Of a stretch of 64,000 bases of DNA, positions 17,936-26,997 are shown in pieces. The stretch comes from Edaphocola flava. Lineage in GTDB: Bacteria; Bacteroidota; Bacteroidia; Chitinophagales; Chitinophagaceae. Below the pieces are notes generated by a model. That model saw nothing but the letters and a program-made list of their open reading frames with translations. It did not search any database and was not told the DNA's origin. Location of the stretch: positions 1,054,001 to 1,118,000 of the forward strand of contig NZ_SAIQ01000001.1 in assembly GCF_004118155.1 (NCBI RefSeq), given 5' to 3'. Made by a program: the position numbers and the translations under genes. The number at the start of each line of letters is the position of its first letter. The first letter of the stretch is position 1.

Positions 17936-18532
17936 ATGAACAGTTCTAACCTGAAAACTTTTTTGACTTCTAATGTGGATATGGATGAACAGATCATCCG
18001 GGAGCATATCGAAAATCTGAAAAAGATACAGGTTAAGAAGGGTAATTTTCTGCTGCGCCAGGGTGATGTCTGTAAACATTCCTTCTTCGTGGAAGAAGGT
18101 CTTTTAAAGTATTATTCTATTGATGAAAAAGGTAAACAACATATCCTTCAGTTCGCACCGGAAGGTTGGTTTGTAGTTGACCGCGAAAGTGCTTTTTTCA
18201 ACCAACCCTCACAGTATTTCATAGAAGCCCTGGAAGATAGTGTAGTGACTATGATTGATGTAGATATGTTTGCGTCTTTGTCCTTACACAATCAGTCTTT
18301 TGCTTTATTCAACAATAAACTGCTGCATAATCACATCCGTCATCTGCAAAACCGCATTAATCTTTTATTGAGTGCTACTGCAGAGGAGCGTTACCTCGAT
18401 TTCATACGCATATATCCCGATCTGCTGCTACGCGTGCCACAGACATTGGTGGCTTCTTACCTGGGTATTACCCCCGAGAGCCTGAGCCGTGTACGTAAAG
18501 ACCTGGCTACCAAAAAGCATCAAAAGCAGTAA
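17936..18532 (+). CDS. Crp/Fnr family transcriptional regulator
   Basis: 198 residues. The cyclic-nucleotide-binding-type beta barrel (about 20-125) contains KKGNFLLRQGDVCKHSFFVEEG and YYSIDEKGKQHILQFAPEGW; the C-terminal winged helix is short, with the recognition helix ASYLGITPESLSRVRKDL. It lacks the FNR cysteines and the full set of cAMP-contact residues, so its signal is unknown. It lies 69 nt before the first pirin gene, whose promoter carries an inverted repeat, and is the obvious candidate regulator. Confidence 0.9.
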   Translation: MNSSNLKTFLTSNVDMDEQIIREHIENLKKIQVKKGNFLLRQGDVCKHSFFVEEGLLKYYSIDEKGKQHILQFAPEGWFVVDRESAFFNQPSQYFIEALEDSVVTMIDVDMFASLSLHNQSFALFNNKLLHNHIRHLQNRINLLLSATAEERYLDFIRIYPDLLLRVPQTLVASYLGITPESLSRVRKDLATKKHQKQ

Positions 18533-18566
18533 TTACCATACATCAATGGATACCGCACCGGCCGTG

Positions 18567-18585
18567 TTGTAATTTTGTATTACAA
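18567..18585 (+). promoter_or_regulatory. pirin promoter with an inverted repeat over the -7 box
   Basis: TTGTAAT-N5-ATTACAA is a perfect 7-bp inverted repeat (18567-18573 with 18579-18585). The exact -7 box TAATTTTG (18570-18577) lies inside it, so a bound protein would block the promoter. The neighbouring Crp/Fnr protein is the likely ligand (inference). Confidence 0.65.
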
Positions 18586-18601
18586 AAAATGAATAATTAT
18601 C

Positions 18602-19486
18602 ATGGCTATAAAAAACGTTGTATCTGTAATGGCACCACCGGAACCTCATTTCGTAGGCGACGGCTTCAGGGTGCATAATTTTATACCACAGGGTAGCCGC
18701 ACGGGTATGTACCGTATGGATCCTTTTATCATGCTGGACTACAACTCGGCGCACTATTTTGAACCCAGTGCTACACCACGTGGCGTAGGGGTGCACCCGC
18801 ACCGCGGCTTTGAAACGGTTACAATTGCATACAAAGGCAGTGTAGCCCATCACGATAGTTCCGGTGGTGGTGGTGTAATTGGGGAAGGAGATGTACAATG
18901 GATGACGGCAGCTTCCGGTGTATTGCATAAAGAGTATCATGAAGAGCAGTTCAGCAAAGAAGGTGGCTGGTTCCAGATGGTACAATTATGGGTAAACCTG
19001 CCGGCCAGGGATAAAATGTCTGCACCTAAATACCAGTCCATTACCAAAGATCAGATTCCAAGAGTGGCCCTGCCCGATGGGCATGGTGAGGTAGCTATGA
19101 TCGCCGGGGCATATATGGATAGCAAAGGCGCAGCCGATACCTTTACTCCGGTACATCTGTATAATGCATTTCTTCATAAAGGTGGTCGTGCCGATTTCAG
19201 TTTTCCGGTCAGTTATAATACAGCACTCCTGGTTGTGGAGGGAAGTATTGTAATTAATGATGCGGAAACGGTAACTACGGATCATTTTGTCCTGTTTGGC
19301 AATGCAGGTGAAGACTTTCATATAACGGCTAGCGAAGATGCTGTAGTACTGATCATGAGCGGCGAACCGATCAAGGAGAATATTGTGGCGCACGGACCAT
19401 TTGTGATGAATAATCAACAGGAGATATTACAGGCATTTGATGATTACAACCAGGGCAAATTTGGCTACCTGGAGGATCAGGTATAA
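18602..19486 (+). CDS. pirin family protein
   Basis: 294 residues, bicupin. The metal-binding HPHRGFET motif is at about 62-69, with a further histidine in GVLHKEYHEE and the usual EGDVQWMTAASG block; the C-terminal pirin domain includes ENIVAHGPFVMN. Bacterial pirins bind iron and some open quercetin-like flavonols; others act in redox control. The gene is preceded by a Crp/Fnr regulator and followed 79 nt later by a second pirin of a different subgroup. Confidence 0.93.
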   Translation: MAIKNVVSVMAPPEPHFVGDGFRVHNFIPQGSRTGMYRMDPFIMLDYNSAHYFEPSATPRGVGVHPHRGFETVTIAYKGSVAHHDSSGGGGVIGEGDVQWMTAASGVLHKEYHEEQFSKEGGWFQMVQLWVNLPARDKMSAPKYQSITKDQIPRVALPDGHGEVAMIAGAYMDSKGAADTFTPVHLYNAFLHKGGRADFSFPVSYNTALLVVEGSIVINDAETVTTDHFVLFGNAGEDFHITASEDAVVLIMSGEPIKENIVAHGPFVMNNQQEILQAFDDYNQGKFGYLEDQV

Positions 19487-19565
19487 TACCAGAGGAATAA
19501 ACAGGACAATTAACTATTTAATAATAGAAAAATCGGATATTTAGAACCATAAAATTCAAATCAAT

Positions 19566-20447
19566 ATGTCAAACGTAGGATTAATTATAGAAGAGCGGGC
19601 GGCCAATATCGGCAATTTCATGGTAGGTCGTTTATTGCCCTTTTCGCAAAAACGTTCTGTTGGTCCCTTTGTATTTATCGATCATATGGGTCCGGTACAG
19701 ATGAAGGATTATGAAAACTTTGATGTGCCACCACATCCGCACATTGGGCTTTCTACACTTACCTATTTGTTTGAAGGGTCTATTATGCACCGCGACAGTA
19801 TGGGCGTGGCCATGGAAATTCAGCCCGGTGCTGTAAACTGGATGACGGCCGGAAAAGGGGTTACTCATTCGGAGCGCACACCGGAATACCTGCGTCATTC
19901 TGAAAAGAGCCTGCACGGATTGCAGATCTGGGTAGCCCTGCCGAAAGAACTGGAAGAATGCGAACCTTCTTTCAGTCATGTGGAAGCTGCAGATATCCCG
20001 CATTGGGAAGAGGATGGTGTGTCTTATAAACTGATCGCCGGTGCATTATTTGATCGTAAATCTGCCGTGCCGGTGCACAGTCCATTATATCTGATAGAAA
20101 TTAAAAATAAAGAAGCTGCATCGATCAATATTGGTGAGCATTTGTTTGGCGAAAGTGCATTATATATCCTGGAGGGCAGTATACATAGTGATGGTGAAAC
20201 TTATGAACCAAAGCATATATTGATTGCCAATGATGCTACACTCTGCAGCTTCGATATGGCACCAAATACGACGGTGTATATCTTCGGTGGCAATGCCTTT
20301 CCTGAAGAGCGCTATATCCACTGGAACTTTGTGAGTTCTGATAAGGAGAAAATAGAAGCGGCCAAGCAGGCCTGGAAAGCACAGACTTTTCCTAAAGTGC
20401 CGGGCGAGACAGAGTTTGTCCCTTTACCGGTGTATAAAGCGAAATAA
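19566..20447 (+). CDS. pirin family protein (second, divergent paralogue)
   Basis: 293 residues. The metal motif is HPHIGLSTLTY, with VTHSERTPE as the further ligand block and PGAVNWMTAGKG between; the C-terminus has EERYIHWNFVSSDKEKIEAAK, a hallmark of the YhaK/pirin-like quercetinase branch. It is only modestly similar to the pirin just upstream, so the pair is not a recent duplication. No clear -7 box of its own; probably read through from the upstream pirin and ended by the terminator at 20463. Confidence 0.93.
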   Translation: MSNVGLIIEERAANIGNFMVGRLLPFSQKRSVGPFVFIDHMGPVQMKDYENFDVPPHPHIGLSTLTYLFEGSIMHRDSMGVAMEIQPGAVNWMTAGKGVTHSERTPEYLRHSEKSLHGLQIWVALPKELEECEPSFSHVEAADIPHWEEDGVSYKLIAGALFDRKSAVPVHSPLYLIEIKNKEAASINIGEHLFGESALYILEGSIHSDGETYEPKHILIANDATLCSFDMAPNTTVYIFGGNAFPEERYIHWNFVSSDKEKIEAAKQAWKAQTFPKVPGETEFVPLPVYKAK

Positions 20448-20462
20448 TGAATTGTAGTTTAT

Positions 20463-20500
20463 AAAAAGTTCCGGCGGATATTTCCCGCCGGAACTTTTTT
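20463..20500 (+). terminator. rho-independent terminator after the pirin pair
   Basis: Stem AAAAAGTTCCGGCGG with its complement, loop of about 8 nt, then a T6 run. Confidence 0.9.
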
Positions 20501-20681
20501 ATTGGATTAATATTTCTTTACTACAATATAAAATTTGAAATATTAACATTATTTTGCGGAAAATTCTAAATATCACTCGATAGTGTACTGAACACACTGT
20601 TAGTCTTGATTATCACAGGATTTTTTTGCTGTAAAATGTGAAATGCAATTTTAAAATACTTTACTAATAAACAAAAAAACA

Positions 20682-21188
20682 ATGTTCAAGAAAATCCTAT
20701 CTGTAGCGCTATTGGCTACCACTCTGTTTTTTACTTCCTGCGAGAAGGAGAATATTAACGTAGATCCTCCTGGAACTGGTAGTAATGCCAACGATGGTTT
20801 CAATTGGTCAGGCACTGCGCCTTTTTCTGTTTTTATTGATGGTGTAAGTTTTGATGTAGATACTAACACTGTCGAATACGATGCTTACCAGGATAGAATA
20901 GTCATAGATGCTGATGGAAAGAATTCAATGACTGATCATCGTATAGCGCTTATGATGCCTGCTGATGCAACAAATGATAAAGTTTATAGTATTACGAGTA
21001 CAGCATTTATTAATTATGATGATGAAAATCCAGAGGAAGTGATATTGGCACCTATTTCAGGTAAGTTAAAAGTTGTTCAGAATACATCCGAATTGATAGA
21101 AGGTTATTTCTATTGTACAGTTAAAAATTATCAGACCGGACAGTTAAAAACTATGACGAAAGGTTATTTCAAAGTGAACAAAAAATAA
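20682..21188 (+). CDS. putative surface lipoprotein, unknown function
   Basis: 168 residues. The lipoprotein signal ends LFFTSC (lipidated cysteine at about residue 20), followed by an acidic, glycine- and asparagine-rich linker (EKENINVDPPGTGSN) like the lipoprotein export signals of Bacteroidota that send lipoproteins to the cell surface. The rest is beta-rich (FSVFIDGVSFDVDTNTVEY, then GKLKVVQNTSELIEGYFYC). It resembles the DUF6252-type lipoproteins but I am not certain. It stands alone between two terminators. Confidence 0.7.
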   Translation: MFKKILSVALLATTLFFTSCEKENINVDPPGTGSNANDGFNWSGTAPFSVFIDGVSFDVDTNTVEYDAYQDRIVIDADGKNSMTDHRIALMMPADATNDKVYSITSTAFINYDDENPEEVILAPISGKLKVVQNTSELIEGYFYCTVKNYQTGQLKTMTKGYFKVNKK

Positions 21189-21207
21189 TCATCCCCGTAT
21201 ATTATTT

Positions 21208-21237
21208 AAACCCCTCTTCGAGAGGGGTTTTCTTTTT
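21208..21237 (+). terminator. rho-independent terminator
   Basis: AAACCCCTCT with AGAGGGGTTT around TCG, followed by TCTTTTT. Confidence 0.9.
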
Positions 21238-21263
21238 GTATATTTACTATTGATCTGAATGTC

Positions 21264-22673
21264 ATGAAAAGAATATACCTGCTCATTTTAGGTTTATGTA
21301 CTCCTGCAATACTATCTGCGCAGGCCAGCATACGATTTAAGGTTCCGGGACAGGACCTCTGGGGTCTGAAAGACCGCAGTGGTAAAACAGTCGTTCCCGC
21401 AACCTATTATAGCATCGGCAATTTTAAAAATGGCCGGTATATTATATACAAAACATCATTCGAAACCGGGATGATGAATGAGTATGGACAAATACTGCTC
21501 CCTCCCACATATAGCAGTATCTATGATCTCGACAGTATTGTACAGGTACGTAAAGATGGTAAATCCGGTATACTAAACAGGGATCTGAAAGAAGTATTGC
21601 CGCTGCAATACCAGCATCTGCAGCATTTTGACAGTTTTTATCTTGCAAAATATGCAGGTAAATTCGGCGTATTGAATCCAGATTTTAGTGTAGCAATACC
21701 TTTCGAACATGGCATAGTGTATCATAATTCGATATACAGCCGGCAGTTTTTATGGTATGATAATGGTAAATATGCCCTGGCCGATATCCGCAATAAAATA
21801 CTGATCCCACAGGAGTACGAATTTATTTCCGGACCTCAATATGGACTGTACATAGGTATGAAAGATGGAAAGATTACGCTGTTTGACGATAAAGGGAAGA
21901 AACTATGGAACTCAGATTATAAGGACTGTATTGTTCTGGATGCGGATCATATTGCCGTCAAAAATGCAGAGGATATATACGGAGTGGTAAACCGAACCGG
22001 TAAAATAGTTATCCCCTTTCAATACCATAGAATAAGCGCAATCAATGAGGGCATATACATCGCACAGAATATCCGTAACTTATGGGGTGCGGTAAATGCA
22101 GCCAATAAAGTGGTTATTCCGTTTGATTATGCTGAATCATTTGCCTTTAAAAAGAAGATTGCCCTGGTGAAAAACAGTAAGCAGCTTTATGGATATATTA
22201 ATACCCAGGGTAAACCCGTAACGGATTTTATATACGACAAAGCAAATCCATTTTCGGGTGATTATGCACGCGTCACCAAAAATAATCTGTCCGGATTAGT
22301 TGATGTTCAAGGGAAAGAAGTATTGCCTTTAAAATATGATATTGTTTCAGTAGTCATTGATAATCATGTTTATGTAATCAAAAATAAAGAGCATTTTATA
22401 CTTGACTTATCAAAACCCGATGCAGCGGTAAAGAAATATGATTACATCGATATTGGCGACTACCTGCAGCATTTACTCGATGAAAAAGCAGATTATCCTA
22501 TACTGGCCCGGAAGAAAGATGGCCGATACGGTTATATAGATGCAAAGGGTAATGAGCTTACCCCATTTATCTATGATAATGCCGGCAGTTTTATAGATGA
22601 TCATGCCAGTGTAATGTATAAAGGAGCATTGGTGCTTATAGACAAGCATGGAAACATATTGCCCGAAAGATAG
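21264..22673 (+). CDS. secreted WG-repeat protein
   Basis: 469 residues with a signal peptide (cleaved near LSAQA). The body is a chain of about nine to ten degenerate WG/KWG repeats of 40-50 residues with the pattern LWGLKDRSGKTVVPATY: aromatic-G-(V/L)-(V/N)-x-x-G-K-x-(V/I)-(I/L)-P-x-x-Y. Examples are GKFGVLNPDFSVAIPFEH, IYGVVNRTGKIVIPFQY and YGYIDAKGNELTPFIY. Such repeats form beta-rich solenoids or propellers thought to mediate binding; no enzyme motif is seen. Transcribed alone between terminators. Confidence 0.87.
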   Translation: MKRIYLLILGLCTPAILSAQASIRFKVPGQDLWGLKDRSGKTVVPATYYSIGNFKNGRYIIYKTSFETGMMNEYGQILLPPTYSSIYDLDSIVQVRKDGKSGILNRDLKEVLPLQYQHLQHFDSFYLAKYAGKFGVLNPDFSVAIPFEHGIVYHNSIYSRQFLWYDNGKYALADIRNKILIPQEYEFISGPQYGLYIGMKDGKITLFDDKGKKLWNSDYKDCIVLDADHIAVKNAEDIYGVVNRTGKIVIPFQYHRISAINEGIYIAQNIRNLWGAVNAANKVVIPFDYAESFAFKKKIALVKNSKQLYGYINTQGKPVTDFIYDKANPFSGDYARVTKNNLSGLVDVQGKEVLPLKYDIVSVVIDNHVYVIKNKEHFILDLSKPDAAVKKYDYIDIGDYLQHLLDEKADYPILARKKDGRYGYIDAKGNELTPFIYDNAGSFIDDHASVMYKGALVLIDKHGNILPER

Positions 22674-22699
22674 TTCTGTTCAGTATATGATACACATAA

Positions 22700-22731
22700 A
22701 AAAAGCCCTCACTTGCGTGAGGGCTTTTTAG
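22700..22731. terminator. bidirectional terminator
   Basis: AAAAAGCCCTCAC with GTGAGGGCTTTTT around TTGC, between the convergent WG-repeat gene and rpsA. Confidence 0.93.
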
Positions 22732-22751
22732 TATTTCGATTTCAGTCGGAA

Positions 22752-24545
22752 TTATTTTCCTTCTTCTTCGTCTTTCAGTTTAGCTTTGATATCCGCTAAA
22801 GCACCCAGGTTACCTAAAGTTGGTTTTTCAACTTTATCCTGTACTTTTTTCACTGAATCTTTGGTTTCTTTTGCGTGAGCTTCTTTTTCGTCAGCTTTAG
22901 CTTGTTCCCAAACACGTGCGTGAGATGCCATGATACGTTTATCGTTGCGATCGAATTCGATGATTACGAAATCTAATGTATCATCTACATTGATATCACC
23001 ACCGTCTTCTCTGCGTAAGTGACGGGTTGGAACGAATGCTTCCAGACCATGCTCCAACTGGATGTTAGCGCCTTTGTCATCTTTACGGATTACTTTACCC
23101 TGATGAGTAGAACCTACTGGGAAAATACCTTCGAAGTTGATCCATGGATCGTCTTCGATTTGTTTGTGACCCAGAGACAGTTTACGGTTATCTTTATCGA
23201 TAGACAGGATAACTACTTCGATTTCTTCACCAACTTTAGTGAATTCACTTGGGTGGTTGAAACGTTTAGTCCAGCTCAGATCACTGATGTGGATCATACC
23301 GCCGATACCAGTTTCCAGTTCTACGAATACACCGTAAGGAGTAATGTTTTTAACGATACCTTTATGTCTGCTTTCAACCGGGAAACGATCATCGATGTTT
23401 TCCCAAGGATCTTCAGTCAGTTGTTTGATAGATAAAGACATTTTACGCTCTTCTCTGTCCAGAGTAACCACTTTTGCTTCGTATTCGTCACCCATAGTGA
23501 AGAATTCTTTCGCATTGATTGGTTGAGAGCTCCAGGTAATTTCTGAAACGTGTACCAGACCTTCTACGCCAGGTAATACTTCCAGGAAAGAACCGTAGTC
23601 TTCGATGTTTACTACTTTACCTTTGATTACAGAACCTTCTACGATTTCCGCAGGCAGGCTATCCCAAGGGTGAGCAGACAATTGTTTCAGACCCAGGCTG
23701 ATACGTTTTTTCTCATCATCGAAATCAAGTACAACAACGTTCAGTTTCTGACCGTTTTCCAGTACTTCGCTCGGATGAGAGATACGACCCCAGCTGATAT
23801 CTGTAATATATAACAGACCATCTACACCGCCTAAATCTACGAAAGCACCAAAGTCAGTTACGTTTTTGATGGTACCTTCCAGTACTTGACCTTTCTCCAG
23901 TTTAGACATGATCTCACCGCGTTGTTGTTCCAGATCGCTCTCGATCAGCGCTTTGTGAGATACTACTGCATTACGGATCTGCTCGTTGATTTTCACAACT
24001 TTGAAGTCCATAGTCTTACCTACGTACTGATCGTAATCAGTTACTGGTTTCACATCAATTTGAGAACCAGGTAAGAATGTTTCCAGGCCATTAACGTCTA
24101 CGATCAGACCACCTTTAGTTTTAGAGGTAATCGTACCGGTAACCACTTCGCCAGATTTGAAGTAGTCAACCACGTTCTGCCAGCTACGTACCTGACGTGC
24201 CATACGGCGGCTCAGATTCAGATTACCGTTACGGTCTTCTTTCTCTACAACCAGAACTTCCACTGCATCACCGATTTTTACACCCGGCATGTCGCGGAAT
24301 TCATTTAAGGATACTAAGCCATCAGACTTGTCACCAATGTTAATGATAACATCAGTTTTAGTCAGACCTTCAACTGTACCAGTGATCAACTCACCGTCAG
24401 TGATAGCTTTAAATGATCCATCATACTCTTTTTCAAGAGCTTCACGCTTCTCCTGTGAATAGTTAGAAACGTTGCGTTTGTCAATGCTCCAATCGAAATC
24501 GTCGTGAGCATTGTTTTGATTGTTAATAATTTGGTTTTCTTCCAA
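22752..24545 (-). CDS. rpsA: 30S ribosomal protein S1
   Basis: 597 residues with six S1 (OB-fold) repeats: about 50-120 (DGELITGTVEG), 135-200 (SGEVVTGTITS), 220-290 (KGQVLEGTIKNVTDFGAFVD), 305-378 (EGSVIKGKVV), 392-465 (ESRHKGIVKNITPYGVFVE) and 478-550 (VGSTHQGKVI), then a charged tail. S1 brings mRNA to the 30S subunit. The start codon is TTG (24543-24545): no ATG or GTG is available near the conserved N-terminus HDDFDWSIDKRNVS. It is served by a strong Shine-Dalgarno sequence, which is otherwise missing from this window. Own promoter at 24583-24590 with a leader of about 30 nt. Confidence 0.97.
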   Translation of the reverse strand: MEENQIINNQNNAHDDFDWSIDKRNVSNYSQEKREALEKEYDGSFKAITDGELITGTVEGLTKTDVIINIGDKSDGLVSLNEFRDMPGVKIGDAVEVLVVEKEDRNGNLNLSRRMARQVRSWQNVVDYFKSGEVVTGTITSKTKGGLIVDVNGLETFLPGSQIDVKPVTDYDQYVGKTMDFKVVKINEQIRNAVVSHKALIESDLEQQRGEIMSKLEKGQVLEGTIKNVTDFGAFVDLGGVDGLLYITDISWGRISHPSEVLENGQKLNVVVLDFDDEKKRISLGLKQLSAHPWDSLPAEIVEGSVIKGKVVNIEDYGSFLEVLPGVEGLVHVSEITWSSQPINAKEFFTMGDEYEAKVVTLDREERKMSLSIKQLTEDPWENIDDRFPVESRHKGIVKNITPYGVFVELETGIGGMIHISDLSWTKRFNHPSEFTKVGEEIEVVILSIDKDNRKLSLGHKQIEDDPWINFEGIFPVGSTHQGKVIRKDDKGANIQLEHGLEAFVPTRHLRREDGGDINVDDTLDFVIIEFDRNDKRIMASHARVWEQAKADEKEAHAKETKDSVKKVQDKVEKPTLGNLGALADIKAKLKDEEEGK

Positions 24546-24554
24546 GTTTAATGT

Positions 24555-24563
24555 CCTCCTTTT
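24555..24563 (-). promoter_or_regulatory. unusual strong Shine-Dalgarno sequence of rpsA (AAAAGGAGG)
   Basis: The minus strand reads AAAAGGAGG, 9 nt before the TTG start. It fixes the rpsA start and stands out because neighbouring genes have no such site. Confidence 0.85.
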
Positions 24564-24582
24564 ATAAGAAATTTTTGGTCGA

Positions 24583-24590
24583 CAAAGATA
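24583..24590 (-). promoter_or_regulatory. rpsA promoter, -7 box TATCTTTG
   Basis: Exact TAnnTTTG on the minus strand, about 38 nt before the TTG start. Confidence 0.65.
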
Positions 24591-24826
24591 GCACTTTTTT
24601 TTAATGTGGAAAACTTTTTATTTTTTCTTATTTTTAAGCAGCTGATTTACAATTAAAAATTATTACAAACATGCATTTTAAGCGCTGTAAATCTTTGTAT
24701 TACATACTATGTTATGCTACAGGCTATTATGTAAATAAAAAGTTAGTGTTGCTCCAGATTACAAATTGATTTCATTTAAACATTACATTTGGATTAACCC
24801 CTTTTTCACCATAAATAATATAAGAA

Positions 24827-25645
24827 ATGTTGAAAATCATAACATTGATTTCATGTACAGCACTGCTTACCCGTGCAGAACTATCAGCTCAGGCGCAGCA
24901 AGCTACACCTGCCCAGGAAGCCATTATAGAAAAGTACCTGAGCAAAGGTGCATACCTGCATCATTACACAAGTCACGAATGGACAGATTACATTAATGCT
25001 GCTTTAGGTGAAGATTCTACAATTGCCCTTTTATGGCATCATAAAGCACTCCCATTGTGGAAAACAATGCGTTACGAAATGGCTTTGGCCAGTTTTGACA
25101 AGGCAGTACAATATAGCCGGAAGGAGTATCTGGCCCGAAGAGGATTTTTAAAATGCATTTTCCAGAAAAATTATAGTGGAGCACTTACCGACCTTGAAGC
25201 AGCAAAAAAAGAATTTGGTCTGGGTTATGAGAACGATCACTCTTATGACTTCTACATTGCCATCTGTCATTTACAACTAGGAAAGTACGCAGAAGCTAAA
25301 CGAGTTTTGCTGGCCGAAATAGAAAGAACCGATGGCAGACCTTCTGGATATACTCCGCATTATCTTGAACTCTTCTTTATGGGCATCATCCATTATGAAT
25401 TAAGAGACTATAATAAAGCCATAGATTACTTTGAGCAGTCGATCGGGAAATATCCACAATTCTCTGACGCCAAATATTATAAAGCAGTATGTTATTTAAA
25501 AAACGGAAATCAGGAAAAATATAACAGCCTCTTACGCGAAGCAAAAGGCGATTATGATAATGGAATGACTATTAGTGAGGATAGCCGCTTCTATGAAAAA
25601 TATCCCTATCAGGTAAACTGGGCTATGGTTCAGTTACCGGAATAA
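24827..25645 (+). CDS. secreted tetratricopeptide-repeat protein
   Basis: 272 residues with a signal peptide (MLKIITLISCTALLTRAELSAQ). Helical repeats follow, the clearest being ALASFDKAVQYSRKEYLARRG, SYDFYIAICHLQLGKYAEAKRVLL and MGIIHYELRDYNKAIDYFEQSIGKYP, giving four to five TPR units that probably serve as a protein-binding scaffold in the periplasm. No enzyme domain. The membrane protein gene at 25668 follows after 22 nt and is probably co-transcribed. Confidence 0.82.
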   Translation: MLKIITLISCTALLTRAELSAQAQQATPAQEAIIEKYLSKGAYLHHYTSHEWTDYINAALGEDSTIALLWHHKALPLWKTMRYEMALASFDKAVQYSRKEYLARRGFLKCIFQKNYSGALTDLEAAKKEFGLGYENDHSYDFYIAICHLQLGKYAEAKRVLLAEIERTDGRPSGYTPHYLELFFMGIIHYELRDYNKAIDYFEQSIGKYPQFSDAKYYKAVCYLKNGNQEKYNSLLREAKGDYDNGMTISEDSRFYEKYPYQVNWAMVQLPE

Positions 25646-25667
25646 AAATTGTTTATATTACACTACT

Positions 25668-26330
25668 ATGAAAGAAAATATAAAATACCTCACCAGGCTT
25701 ACTGCTATGGTTACCGGTACCTGGCTTAAACTAAATCTCTTTTTCGGATCCATATCTGTCATTAGTGTTTTCCTCGGCCTGTTCTTTTTGCTTAAGGACA
25801 TAGATTCAGGACACTCGGGCCATGCGGGTGCAGCACCGGCACTTATTTTAATGTTCATCCAAAAACCGGTTGGTTCTATACTCTGGTTATTGATACTGGT
25901 ATGCCTATACCTGGTCTTTCTATTTTCAGGAAAGTACGTCATTTCAAAACTTATAAACCGTATTGTGCATGATAAATCGGAAACCATTATTATTCCGATA
26001 TTAGATAAAATCATTTCTGGAACGAAGGCCTTGCAGCCTGGAGCAGTAAGAAAAGGTATAGATGCTGCTGTAGTGAGGATACAGCTCTCCAAACAGCTTA
26101 AAAGTGAAGGCGGAAATAAATGGATTAATCGCATTATTCATTTTGCACTGAAACGCATTGCACTGGATGATGTAGATTTTGCAGATCCGGCATTAAAACT
26201 GGATGTGGTCATCAAAAATAAAGTGCTGCAGTTTCTGAAGGACAATAGCAATCCGGACAAAACATTATTATGGTGTATTCTTGGCTTCCAATGTCTGGCA
26301 TTACTGTTTATATATTTCTTTCCGTATTAG
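25668..26330 (+). CDS. hypothetical membrane protein
   Basis: 220 residues with three membrane helices: about 24-44 (FGSISVISVFLGLFFLL), 70-90 (GSILWLLILVCLYLVFLFS) and 200-218 near the C-terminus (LLWCILGFQCLALLFIYFF). The cytoplasmic loop between the second and third is basic and helical. I do not recognise the family. Likely in an operon with the TPR protein upstream. Its stop is 2 nt from the end of the convergent hydrolase gene, with no obvious terminator between. Confidence 0.7.
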   Translation: MKENIKYLTRLTAMVTGTWLKLNLFFGSISVISVFLGLFFLLKDIDSGHSGHAGAAPALILMFIQKPVGSILWLLILVCLYLVFLFSGKYVISKLINRIVHDKSETIIIPILDKIISGTKALQPGAVRKGIDAAVVRIQLSKQLKSEGGNKWINRIIHFALKRIALDDVDFADPALKLDVVIKNKVLQFLKDNSNPDKTLLWCILGFQCLALLFIYFFPY

Positions 26331-26332
26331 TT

Positions 26333-26983
26333 TCAGCCAATAATTTTTTTCAATAGCGTCGTTATTTGCTTTGGTTGTTGAAAAACCATACTGTGCCCGG
26401 CATCCTGAATGATATAATCCGGCGATTCTATATTACGGAGGGGTATAATCTTATCATTCGTACCGTGTATGTGGATAACCGTACCCCTGGTTTCTGTATT
26501 ATCCCATTCCAGTATTGCATCCATAGCCCAGCGGGCAAATTTTGGATCGGTATCGCGCAGTACATCACGCAAAATCACTTTTTCTCTCTTGTTATACACA
26601 CCAAAGAGGTTATAAAACACTTTATTGGGGCGGAGCAATAAAAAATCGGGCAGGTAACGGTGCAATTTTAATTTTCCAAAGAAACCAAAATAGCCGGGCA
26701 ACTCAGAAGCCGCTTTTGCAGAAGAGATGAGGATAATTTTTTCTGTAGAGATAAGCTTACCGATTTCCACAGCGATCATACCACCCATAGATAATCCTAT
26801 AAGTACAGGATCGGGAGTAGTAATCTGTTTTATAAGCCTTGCTGCATATGCTGCCAGACTCTCTTTATGCATCGGGGGTATCCACTGAATATAAAGTACT
26901 GAATAAGTATCAAGGTCCAGGTAGCGAAATACCCGCTCGTCGGAACCAAGGCCGCTAATGAGGTATATATGCTTCTTTTCCAT
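26333..26983 (-). CDS. alpha/beta hydrolase
   Basis: 216 residues, short alpha/beta-hydrolase fold. The N-terminus IYLISGLGSDERVF includes the oxyanion-hole glycines, the nucleophile is the serine of GLSMGG (about residue 64), and the catalytic histidine is in DAGHSMVFQQP near the C-terminus; an aspartate in HGTNDKIIP completes the triad. Substrate unknown. It begins 14 nt after the double ABC ATPase gene and is probably in the same transcript. Confidence 0.85.
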   Translation of the reverse strand: MEKKHIYLISGLGSDERVFRYLDLDTYSVLYIQWIPPMHKESLAAYAARLIKQITTPDPVLIGLSMGGMIAVEIGKLISTEKIILISSAKAASELPGYFGFFGKLKLHRYLPDFLLLRPNKVFYNLFGVYNKREKVILRDVLRDTDPKFARWAMDAILEWDNTETRGTVIHIHGTNDKIIPLRNIESPDYIIQDAGHSMVFQQPKQITTLLKKIIG

Positions 26984-26997
26984 ATACTATATATAAT

